Part shown: positions 1 through 8,743 of the stretch, one piece after another
Layout: every line of letters starts with the position of its first letter
Numbering within the stretch: position 1 is the first letter of the stretch
DNA from: Acephala macrosclerotiorum
Lineage: Eukaryota; Ascomycota; Leotiomycetes; Helotiales; Mollisiaceae
Direction of reading: 5' to 3'
NCBI GenBank assembly: GCA_014904845.1
Contig: MU119942.1
Coordinates: 1 to 12,118, forward strand
DNA length: 12,118 nucleotides
Notes under the pieces: model-generated
The model's database searches: none
What the model was told of the DNA's origin: nothing
What the model saw: only the letters and a program-made list of their open reading frames with translations
Translations under genes and position numbers: made by a program

Positions 1-2464
1 TTTTTTATTACTATTAAAAAAAAATTTAAATTATTAAAAATCGAAAATTGAAAATATATTATTGAAGATTAAATAATTTGATTATAAAATTACAAAATTA
101 TAAAAAAATATTAATTTATAAAAATTACATATTAAATTATTTAAAATAATTAATATTAAAACAAATATAAAAAAAAAAAAAAGAAATTTGTAACGATTAT
201 TTACAATAATTGATTTTATTTTTAGTGAAAATTGAAATATAAAAAAAGAAATTTTAGTACGAAAAAAAAAAGAAATTATAATATTAAAAAGTGAAATTAT
301 TTTATTATTTGATATTTTAATTTTAATTTTTTTAAAAGTTGTAATTCGCGAATCGTTTGTAATTATTTTTAAATTAAAATAATAAAATTAAAATAAATTT
401 CAAATTTTAAAAAATAATATAAAAAAAATTGAAATAAAAAATTTTAATCGAAAAAAATCGATTAAAAAAATATTTATTTGAAAAACACATTTTATTAAAA
501 CGAATAAACGAACGAAATTTCAAATAAAAATTAAAAAAAAAAATTTTTACGAGAAAACGATATAAATAAAAATTAATTTTTAAAACGAATTTTACTTGAA
601 AATAATAATTTGAAAATTCGCATTTTTAAATTATTAAATCAATTTTCAATTTAAAAACTAAAATCAATAAATTATTCGTATTAAAATTTATTTTCTTCGA
701 CAAAAAATATTTTTATTTTAATTATACTATTAATTTTTTTTAAAAATTTTTTTACAAATAATAAAAATAATCTTTTAAAAATATAAAATTTCAAAAAATA
801 TATACTCGTATTAAAACTATAAATATCTCTTTTTAAAACTTTTAAAATATTTTAATTCAAAAGAAACAATATTACAACTTTTTTAAAACAATATAATAAT
901 ATATACGAAAACTATAAAATTACTTTAAAAACTAAAAAAATACGATTTTTACAATATATTAATTCGATTTACAAAAAGTAAATTCAATTTATATTAAAAT
1001 ACAATATTAAAAACTATTTAAAAAAAAGTTTTATAATATTTTAAAAAAAAATTTTTATAAATATAATTAAAAATATTATTAAATAAATATAAAATTTTTA
1101 TATAAAATTATTAATCAATTTATAAAAAAAATTTTAATAATAAAAATATATATAAATTTATTCGATTAAATATTTAAAAAATTAATCAAATAAAACAAAT
1201 TAAATAAATAATATTAAAAACGCGAATTTATAAAAAAAATTTTAATATATATTAAAAATCGAATTTTTAAAAAAAACGATTATAAATCGATAAAAATATC
1301 TATTTATAATTACAATAAAATATACGAAAAAACGATTACTATATATAAATATAAAAAAAAAAACAATAATATAATAAAATTAATAATTTAAAATACTCGA
1401 AAATTTGATAAAAATATTTGAATATTATAATACAAAAAATGATTTTAAATACAATTAATAATTTATTATTTTTTGTTTTATTTGAATTATTTATAAAAAA
1501 AATTTAATAAAAAATATATACAATTATTAAAAAAATTTATATTAAATTTCAATTTTCGATTTTACGTATTATTTAAATTTAAAAAATTTAATAAATATTC
1601 GTATTAAATTTTTTAATTTAAATAAACGATTTTATTAAAAAACTAAAAAAACTTTTTTTTTTTCGTATTATTTAACGATTTGAAAATCGCTTTAAATATT
1701 AATATTATAGAAATATTTTAAAAATAAAATAATATTATAATTTTTATAAATTAAAATTAAAATTAATTTATTTTTTTATAAGAATATAAATAAAAAAAGA
1801 ATTTTAATTGTAAACGAAAAAAATATAATAATATAAAAAAAAGTAAATATAAAATTGTATATAATTTAATATTAATTAAATTTTCGCAAAATATATTATT
1901 GATCGTTCAAAGAAATATAATAGAGATTAACGCTATATACAACGATTAATAAAGCGAGTAATATTATTTCGAGTATTTTAAATAAATAAAAAACGAAAAA
2001 ATCAATTTTTTTATTGATTATTTTTTTGTAAATCGTTATTTATTTATAAATAAATTAATTAATTATAAATATTATTATCGAAAAAACGATTAATAGTATT
2101 ATAATTTTTAAAATTGTAATTAATTTTTATAATCGTTATATTTAAAAATAATCGATATTAATATAATCAAATTATAAAATAAATAATTAAAAAATTTTTT
2201 GATTACAATTTTAATAAACGCTTTAAAAATATACAAAAAATTCAAAAATTTATTTAATTTATTGTTTAAAAAAAAAAAAATTAATACTAATAAAAAAATC
2301 TTAAAAAAATTGAATTTATTGTTCTATATTTTCAATAATAATAATATTAATATTTAAAGTTTTAATAAAGCGATTATTAATAAATTCTATGAAAAATTGT
2401 TAATAAATACAATAATAATAAATATAGTAATAATAAATAAATCGAAAAATAAAATTCAAAGTAT
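1..2464. repeat. Long direct repeat, copy 1 (left end cut by window edge)
   Basis: This stretch aligns head-to-tail with 2802-5108. Base 1 pairs with 2802, and both copies end in the same word, CAAAGTAT, after which the sequences diverge. In two gap-free blocks compared by eye (901-1020 with 3728-3847, and 1861-1980 with 4502-4621) I count 25 differences in 240 columns, of which 24 are C/T or G/A transitions. The offset steps from 2801 to about 2828 near base 70, because copy 2 carries about 28 extra bases. It then drops to 2641 near 1650-1840, where copy 1 carries about 188 extra bases. No frame in it gave a recognisable protein. It is C-richer than G over much of 600-1020. It is probably a mobile element or segmental duplication inactivated by RIP; its class is unknown and its left end is outside the window. 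Confidence 0.92.
1645..1842. other. About 188 bp present in repeat copy 1, absent from copy 2
   Basis: The alignment offset between the two repeat copies falls from about 2829 (AATAAACGAT at 1621 against AATAAATGAT at 4450) to 2641 (1861 against 4502). About 188 bases of copy 1 therefore have no partner. Both breakpoints fall in runs of A (1645-1650 and about 1835-1842), and copy 2 has a single A run at the join near 4470-4484. This fits loss from copy 2 by slippage or microhomology between A runs better than an insertion into copy 1. The segment itself holds no frame or motif I recognise. Confidence 0.75.
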
Positions 2465-2801
2465 TGTAATAGAACTATATACTCTCTTTTTAAAAATCCT
2501 TGTAAATAGCTAGTTTCGAGAGTAGTGCTGGTCACGTGACTTTTAGTACATAAGAAGTTTTCGTTTACTATAGACTAATCAACAATTTTTTCTATTTTTA
2601 TTTTGATTGATTAATTAATTGATTTACGAATTACGAATTATTTCGAATGAATTTAATTTATTGATTAAAATAAATTAATTTACGATTGGATTTTTTTATT
2701 TTATATTTTATTGTTTTTTTATATTGATATAACGATATCGAAAAATGAATTATTCTAGTAAATTTTATTAAGAATTGTTTATATGCAATTTGTATATTCT
2801 A
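2465..2801. other. Single-copy spacer between the two long repeats
   Basis: This 337-bp stretch has no partner elsewhere in the window. Its first part is clearly less A+T-rich than its flanks: by hand count 16 G+C in 2461-2520 and 21 in 2521-2580, about 27% and 35%. The second part (2581-2801) returns to AT-rich sequence. RIP acts on duplicated DNA, so a richer patch between two mutated copies is what unduplicated host sequence, or the end of a different element, would look like. No frame of useful length is present. Part of 2581-2801 may belong to the repeat unit if copy 1 extends left of base 1. Confidence 0.6.
2531..2540. other. Perfect 10-bp palindrome GTCACGTGAC with CACGTG core
   Basis: GTCACGTGAC reads the same on both strands and contains CACGTG (2533-2538), the E-box/Cbf1-type bHLH core. 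It lies in a patch of about 35% G+C. The preceding bases, AGTAGTGCTGG, and the palindrome together look like the terminal inverted repeat of a fungal Tc1/mariner-type element, but no matching inverted end was found in the window. The role is unproven. CACGTG recurs once, at 11530-11535, followed by a similar short tail. Confidence 0.5.
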
Positions 2802-5108
2802 TTTTTTATTATTATTAAAAAAAAATTCAAATTACTAAAAATCGAAAATTAAAAATTAATTAATAAGAATTTTTTGTTTTAATTGTATTGTTTGAAATTA
2901 AATAATTTAATTACAAGATTGTGAAATTGTAAAAAAATATTGATTTATAAAAATTACATATTAAATTGTTTAAAATAATTAATATTAAAACGAATATAAA
3001 AAAGAAAAAAAAAACTTATAATAATTATTTATAGTAATTAGTTTTATTTTTAATAAAAATTGAAATATAAAAAAAAAATTTCTAATATAAAAAAAAAAAA
3101 AAATTATAACGTTAAAAAACGAAATTATTTTATTATTTTATATTTTAATTTTAATTTTTTTAAAAATTGCAATTCGCGAATCGTTTGTAATTATTTTCAA
3201 ATTAAAATAATAAAATTAAAATAAATTTCGAATTTCAAAAAATAATACGAAAAAAATTGAAATAAAAAATTTTAATTAAAAAAAATCGATTAAAAAAGTA
3301 TTTATTTGAAAAATATATTTTATTAAAACGAATAAACGAATAAAATTTCGAGTAAAAATTAAAATAAAAAAAATTCTATAAAAAACGATATAAATAAAAA
3401 TTAATTTTTAAAACGAATTTTATTTAAAAATAATAATTCGAAAATTCGCATTTTTAAATTATTAAACTAATTTTCAATTTAAAAACTAAAATCAGTAAAT
3501 TATTTGTATTAAAATTTATTTTTTTCAATAAAAAATATTTTTATTTTAATTATATTATTGATTTTTTTAAGAAATTTTCTACAAATAATAAAAATAATCT
3601 TTTAAAAATATAAAACTTCGAGAAATACGTATTTGTATTAAAACTATAAATACTTTATTTTAAAGCTTTTAAAATATTTTAATTCAAAAAAAACAATATT
3701 ACGATCTTTTTAAAATAATACAACGATATATACGAAAATTATAAAATTACTTTAAAAATTAAAAAAATACGATTTTTACAATATATTAATTCGATTTACA
3801 AAAAATAAATTCGATTTATATTAGAATATAATATTGAAAATTATTTGAAAAAAAAGTTTTATAATACTTTAAAAAAAATTTTTTGCGAATACGATTAAAA
3901 GTACTATTGAATAAATATAAAATTTTTATATAAAATTATCGATCAATTTACGAGAAATCTTTTAACGATAAAAATATATATAAATTTATTCGATCGAATA
4001 TTCAAAGAATTAATTAAACGAAATAAATTAAACAAATAATATTAGAAATACGAGTTTATAAAAAATTTTTTAATACATATTAAAAAACGAATTTTTAAAG
4101 AAATCGATTACAAATCGACAAAAATATTTATTTATAATTATAATAAAATATACGAGAAAACGATTATCGCATATAAATATAAAAAGAAAAAATAGTAATA
4201 TAATGAAATTAATAATTTAAAATACTTGAAAATTCGATAAAAATATTTGAATATTATAATACAAAAAATAATTTTAAATACAATTAATAATTTGTTATTT
4301 TTTGTTTTACTCGAATTACTTATAAAAAAAATTTAATAAAAAATATATATAATCGTTAAAAAAATCTATATCGAATTTCAATTTTCGATTTTACGTATTA
4401 TTTAAATTTAAAGAATTTAATAAAAATTTGTATTAAAATTTTTAATTTAAATAAATGATTTTATTAAAAAATTAAAAAAAAAAACGAATATAGAGTTTTA
4501 TATAGTTTAATATCGATTGAATTTTCGTAAAATATATTATTAATCGTTCAAAGAAATGTAATAAAGACTAACGCTACATATAACGATTTATAAAACGAAT
4601 AATATTATTTCGAGTATTTCGAGCGAATAAAAAACGAAAAAAACGATTTTTTTATTAATTACTTTTTCGTAGATCGCTATTTATTTATAGATAAATTAAT
4701 TAATTATAAATATTACTATTAAAAGAACGATTAATAATATTATAGTTTTTAAAATCGTAATCGATTTTCGCGATTGTTTATACTTAAAAACAATCGACGT
4801 TAATATAATCAGATTATAAAACAAATAACTAGAGAATTTTTTGATTACGATTTCAATAAACGTTTTAAAAATATATAGAAAATTTAAAAATTTGTTTAAT
4901 TTGTTATTTAAAAAAAAAAAAAAATTAATACTAATAAAAATTTTTTGAGAAAATCGAATTTATCGTCGTATATTTTTAATAATAACAATATTAATATTTA
5001 AAGTTTTAATAAAGCGATTATTAATAAATTCTACGAAAAATTACTAATAAATATAATAATAATAAATATAATAACGATAAACAAATCGAGAAATAAAATT
5101 CAAAGTAT
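2802..5108. repeat. Long direct repeat, copy 2
   Basis: This is the second, apparently shorter copy of the repeat at 1-2464, in the same orientation. It ends at CAAAGTAT (5101-5108), where similarity to copy 1 stops. Its start at 2802 is only where copy 1 begins in the window, so the true left end may lie up to a few hundred bases earlier. Differences from copy 1 go both ways (C here and T there, and the reverse), as expected if each copy was deaminated independently after duplication. It keeps more CpG than copy 1 in several places, for example 4560-4680, so it looks somewhat less mutated. Conserved landmarks shared with copy 1 include AATTCGCGAATCG (343-355 and 3171-3183). No encoded protein was recognised on either strand. 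Confidence 0.92.
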
Positions 5109-5400
5109 ACGAGAAAATTTTCAGTGAAAAATAAGAATAAAAAAAAAGTATTTAAAAGTCGAATTGCAACGATAAATTTTACAAAGTACTTAGAACAAAA
5201 AATGAAAAGAAATGAACGTAGATTAATCGAAAAATGAGATTTTGAGATAATAATTCGACGCTAGAAGTAATAATTCTATTGATAAAGTTTTATTGTAAAA
5301 ACTTTTTAAAAGTATAGTATCGCTTTTAAGAATTTAAAAGAGAATAAAAATGATTATTAATATTTTGAAAATATCGAATTTTACTATAGTAATTATTAAT
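5109..5400. other. Moderately AT-rich single-copy stretch after repeat copy 2
   Basis: Sequence right of the repeat end has no match to the sequence right of copy 1. By hand count 5101-5400 holds about 40 G and 20 C, near 20% G+C, clearly above the flanks and skewed to G. I see no gene, terminal repeat or structured motif. It may be host sequence between two mobile elements, or the left edge of the retrotransposon that follows. Confidence 0.45.
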
Positions 5401-6150
5401 CAATAATAAAAAAACAACGTTTATTATTTGATTTTAATAAATATTAAAATCGTTGTAATAAGAGAAATACTAAAAATCGTTGATTTTATAAAATAGTTTT
5501 TTTAGAATTTTTATAGAATGTTTGAAAAAACGAATTAATCTATTTTTATTATTGGAAATTTTGTAATATTTGAAATTAATTTCGTAAAAATCGATTTTTC
5601 GTTATTGATTAAAAAAAAGTATATTGTCGTTGTTTTTAAATTATATTTCAATTTGTTTGAATTAATTGATTCGAGTAAAAAATATAAAATATTAAATATT
5701 GAAATAAAATATTGTATTGTTTTTACGTACATAGTTTAAAATTTTAATAATATTATTATAAATGTTGAAAATTTTTAATTGTTTATTACTATTAAATAAA
5801 ACTTCGAATTCATTGAAATAGCAATTATAAAAATAAAAATTGAATATAGAATTAAATATAAAATTTTTTTTTTTTTTTATAAACAATATAAAAAAAAAAT
5901 TTTTAAAACAATTATTCGTTATTATAATAAAAATAGAAATTGAATATAAAAATAATAATTCGTAGAATAACGTATTTCGAGATTTTAAAGATTTTAGTTT
6001 TATTTGTATAATTATAATTATTTTTTTTTTGAAAATTTATTTGCATTAAATTACTAGAAATCGTTATATTCGTATATATTCTCGAATCGAAAAAATATCG
6101 AAAAAAGAATATAACGCGAGAAATTAAATATTAATATTATTAGAAAATAA
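5401..6150. other. AT-rich stretch without a recognisable gene; expected place of 5' LTR and gag
   Basis: The retrotransposon pol region begins downstream on the same strand, so a 5' LTR, primer-binding site and gag would be expected here. I could not see any of them: no duplicate of sequence lying 3' of pol, no clear CCHC zinc-knuckle remnant, and no tRNA-complementary site. Two minus-strand frames (5535-5732 and 5692-5886, 65 and 64 codons) are low-complexity F/I/N/K strings without a family pattern and are taken as chance. The tract shows long A and T runs, including a T run near 5863-5879. Confidence 0.4.
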
Positions 6151-6675
6151 TACAATATTAGAATTTATAAACGGTTTTTATATTTTAATGAATTTTTTTT
6201 TATTTTTTATTTTTTATTAAATATTTTTAATATTATTTTATGTAAAATAAATACGATTAAAATAAGCGTTATTAATTCAAAGAAAAATACAAATAAAATA
6301 ATACAAAAAACGAAATTATTTTTTTCGATTTTTTATAAAACGTTTTTTTTTGATAAAAAGAAAATAAATAAAATTTTAAATAAAAAAATTTTCGATAAAA
6401 AAACGAAAAAGTATTTTTTTATAATAGTATTATTATTTTTAGATATAAATATCAAAAAAAAATATTTAAAGAATAATATAAAACGTTAATTATTTTATTT
6501 TATTGAAAAAAAACGAAATCGAAAAATTTTCGAATATAAAAACGAGAAAAAAATTCAAATAAAAAAAAAAATTTTATTATTAAACAATTTTAATTTAAAA
6601 CTATTTAATATAAACGTTAATATAATATATAAATTCAAATTTAAAAAAGTACGATTTATCGATTTAATCGATAGA
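6151..6675 (+). pseudogene. Possible gag-end/protease remnant with unusually open frame
   Basis: Frame 1 is open from 6151 to 6486 (112 codons), meets one TAA at 6487, and is open again to a TAG at 6673. One stop in about 175 codons is striking in DNA where TAA alone should occur every dozen or so codons. It has no ATG. The frame lies directly upstream of reverse transcriptase on the same strand, where Ty3/gypsy elements carry gag-end and aspartic protease. A stretch near 6277-6300 reads V-I-N-S-K-K, which could descend from a protease active-site D-S/T-G motif by G-to-A changes, but this is weak. The frame then changes from 1 to 2 somewhere between about 6676 and 6900. Function is unresolved; coding origin is likely because of the openness. 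Confidence 0.5.
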
Positions 6676-6901
6676 ATTAAAAAAAATTTTAAAAAATAGA
6701 AAAATTGATTCGAACGATTTAAAACGTAAAAAATATTTTAAGAATATATTAGAAAATATATAAAATACTTATTATTGTAAATTGTTTCGATATTAAAAAA
6801 ATTACGATTTATTTTTAAGTGATTAATATTTTTATTTGTCGAAAATTAATTATAAAAATTTACAAAAAAAATATTCGATAAAATAATATTTAATCGTAAA
6901 A

Positions 6902-7860
6902 AAATAATAGTATTTAATTAAAATTTTTTTTTTTAAAATCTATAAAAATATTAATTCGTTTATTCGTATTAAAACAATTTAATATATAGTATAATAAGAA
7001 AAAAAATTTTATTATTTTAAAGTTTTATTTTCAATTGTAATAAAAATGTTTTAAAAACGATTCAATCGTAAAATACTCGAAAAAAATAATAATTTTTATT
7101 AGAATTTATAATTTTTAATCGCGAAAAAAATTGTTAAAATTTATTGATTAATTAATGCGATTATAAAAATGAATTCGATTATTTTGAGAAACGTTAATAT
7201 ATTTTTTTTTGTAAATGAATTTTTTGAAAAGTTTATTAAATGTTTTTACGTTTTTTTGATAAATTTTTTTTTTAAATACGATTAATTTACATTAAACGTT
7301 TAAAATAAAAATATAATTATTTTTATAATTTTATTAAGATTTTTATAATTTTATTAAGATTTTTACAAATAATAATATCGTTTTAAAAAGTAATTAATTT
7401 TGTAATTTAATTCGTTCGAATTATTATAACAATTTTAAAAGACGTGTTTTTTAAAATTGTAATACTATTTTTGAATAACGTAGAAATTAAAAAACTTTAT
7501 ACGAATTACAATAACGAGTTAATATTTCTAGAAATTCGTCGATTCATTTTTGAATATATTTAAAATTTGAATAAAATATTAGATTAAATCGAAAGAATTT
7601 AAATTTGCATAAAGTTTAAATTATAATTTTATTAGAATAAAATAATTATTATTAGTTTCGTTTACAGTTTTAAAAAGCGTTTTTTTGAAAGTACAAAAAT
7701 TATTAAAATTCTAAAATAAATTAAATATAATAATATTTTTGAAATTAAAATTTTTATTAGAATTTATATTTATTACAAAATATAAATTCAATATTTTAAT
7801 ATTATTATTAAATCGTTATATTGATTAATTAGAAAAAACGAATTTTTCGAATAAAAAAAA
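6902..7860 (+). pseudogene. Reverse transcriptase domain remnant (Ty3/gypsy type)
   Basis: The first part reads in frame 2. F-L-I-A-K-K at 7115-7132 matches the conserved strand before motif A. Motif A follows at 7256-7285, with its catalytic Asp now Asn (AAT, 7262). A block at 7310-7339 has the spacing of the S-R-D-x-T-A-F-x-T-P-L-G motif. After a 20-bp tandem duplication the rest reads in frame 1. The active-site motif is at 7468-7479 and reads F-L-N-N, so both Asp of F-x-D-D are Asn (7474-7479). Downstream, codons at 7741-7836 read E-I-K-I-F and I-Y-Y-K, the thumb-region pattern seen in fungal gypsy elements. Motif A Asp to motif C Asp is 212 bases; without the extra 20 it is exactly 64 codons. 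At least a dozen in-frame stops are present. All three catalytic Asp are lost, so the enzyme is dead. Confidence 0.87.
7321..7360 (+). repeat. Perfect 20-bp tandem duplication, frame-shifting RT
   Basis: The 20-mer at 7321-7340 is repeated base for base at 7341-7360; the following TTTTA starts a third copy. It falls in the RT T-P-L-G motif: the first copy reads T/I-P/L-x-G/R codons in frame 2 (7328-7339), the second reads the same codons in frame 1 (7348-7359). A 20-bp insertion shifts the frame by one codon position, which accounts for the change from frame 2 to frame 1. The copies are identical, so the duplication may be younger than most of the point mutations. Confidence 0.93.
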
Positions 7861-8340
7861 AAGTAAAAAATCGCTATAGTACTTTTATAAAACAAATTTA
7901 CGACGATTTTAATATTTTGTAAAATTTATTACGATTTTATTAATAGATAAAAAATAATTATTTTAAATATCGATATTAATTAATAAAAATATAAAAAGAT
8001 ATTTGATTAATATAATAACAAAAAACGAAAATAAATAATTCAATACGAATTAAAACTTTGAAATACTATTAAATGAAATTATAATACGACAAAAAAAAAA
8101 TATCGAAAAATTTTAAAGTATTTTCGCAAATTACAATTTTAATTATATAGTATTTATTTTATTCTTAAAATAAATATTAATACGTTTATCGTTTAATTAA
8201 ATCGAGTAATAATAAATTTTTTTAATATTTTAATTATTCGTTAATTCGTTTAAATACGATTATTCGATTTTAAAATCAAATATATTAAAAAAAATACTTA
8301 TATTACTATAAATGGATTATTTAAAAAATTGCGAATAAAA
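7861..8340 (+). pseudogene. RNase H domain remnant of the gypsy pol
   Basis: Frame 1 follows the Ty3/gypsy RNase H pattern. The entry segment at 7894-7908 (T-T-I-L-I) fits the usual L-T-x-A-P-x-L lead-in. The first catalytic Asp survives as GAT at 7972. The catalytic Glu in the T-K-R-E motif is now AAA at 8098. The second Asp, in the E-T-D-A motif, is AAT at 8173. The codon spacings of 42 and 25 between these three are of the usual size. The domain ends in I-R-L-F-D-F (8254-8271) and then a run at 8296-8334 matching the T-A-A-D-G-L-S-R-R-P-R end motif, with G-L still intact. TAA and TGA stops at W or Q positions interrupt it (for example 8059, 8074, 8140, 8194). It is inactive. Confidence 0.87.
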
Positions 8341-8520
8341 AACGATAATTTAAAGAAAAAAACAAATATTAATAAATTTATTACAATCGAATTTAATTAT
8401 ATTAAAATAATTTTAATTTCAATTAAAAAACACAAAATTAATCGAAAAATTGAAAATAAATCGTTTATAATTAAAAATAAATACGTAAAACAAAAATATT
8501 TATTTGAATTATTAAATTAA
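8254..8520 (+). pseudogene. Surviving open segment: RNase H end plus RNase H-integrase connector
   Basis: Frame 1 is open for 88 codons from just after the TAA at 8251 to the TAA at 8518. Start-to-stop ORF calling finds 63 residues beginning at a TTG (8329), but that TTG sits inside the RNase H end motif, probably an altered Pro codon, so it is not a start. The first 27 codons are the tail of RNase H. The remainder is a Lys/Ile/Asn-rich stretch at the place where fungal gypsy elements have an acidic, poorly conserved connector; G-to-A change would turn such an acidic stretch into Lys and Asn codons, which keeps it open. It is not a gene of its own. Confidence 0.7.
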
Positions 8521-8743
8521 ATTTAAAAAAAAAATTTTAAACTCAATATTTTTAATTTTTAATTTCTAATATTAATTGTATTTTTCGTATACGTCGTATT
8601 AATCGCTTTTTTTGAAATCAATAAATTATTAAATAATAATAACGATAATAATACTATTTTTTTTTAATAACAATTATTCAAATTATTCTCAAAATATTAT
8701 TTAATATTTAATAATTTTAAAACAATTAAAATAATTTTCAAAA
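8521..8743 (+). pseudogene. Connector between RNase H and integrase, with second frame shift
   Basis: Pol reading moves from frame 1 to frame 2 in this stretch, meaning a net gain of one or loss of two bases. From about 8666, frame 2 shows a pattern (Y-S-x-x-S-Q-N-I-I then Y-L) that fits the segment before the integrase zinc finger in fungal gypsy elements. The exact indel is not fixed. Homopolymers are candidates: the A run near 8524-8533 or the nine-T run at 8657-8665. From here C exceeds G strongly (19 C against 9 G in 8641-8880 by hand count). Confidence 0.55.

Noticed and set aside
594..1020. Coding remnant in the long repeats
   Set aside because: I tried several frames on both strands of the less mutated copy 2 (for example 4500-4760) and found no domain pattern that held over more than a few codons.
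1651..1844. A MITE with ACTTTTTTTT / AAAAAAAAGT inverted ends filling the indel
   Set aside because: The right-hand A run and the following bases have a transition-only counterpart in copy 2, so they belong to the repeat and are not element termini. No target-site duplication is visible.
1..5108. The two long repeats as LTRs of one element
   Set aside because: At over 2.3 kb they are longer than usual fungal LTRs, and only 337 bases lie between them, with no internal coding remnant.
5535..5886. Two overlapping minus-strand frames of 65 and 64 codons
   Set aside because: Both are F/I/N/K/Y strings dictated by A+T content, with no family pattern. They overlap each other and run opposite to the retrotransposon.
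8329..8520. 63-codon + strand frame as an independent small gene
   Set aside because: It begins at a TTG inside the RNase H end motif and the same frame is open upstream to 8254, so it is a piece of pol and not a gene.
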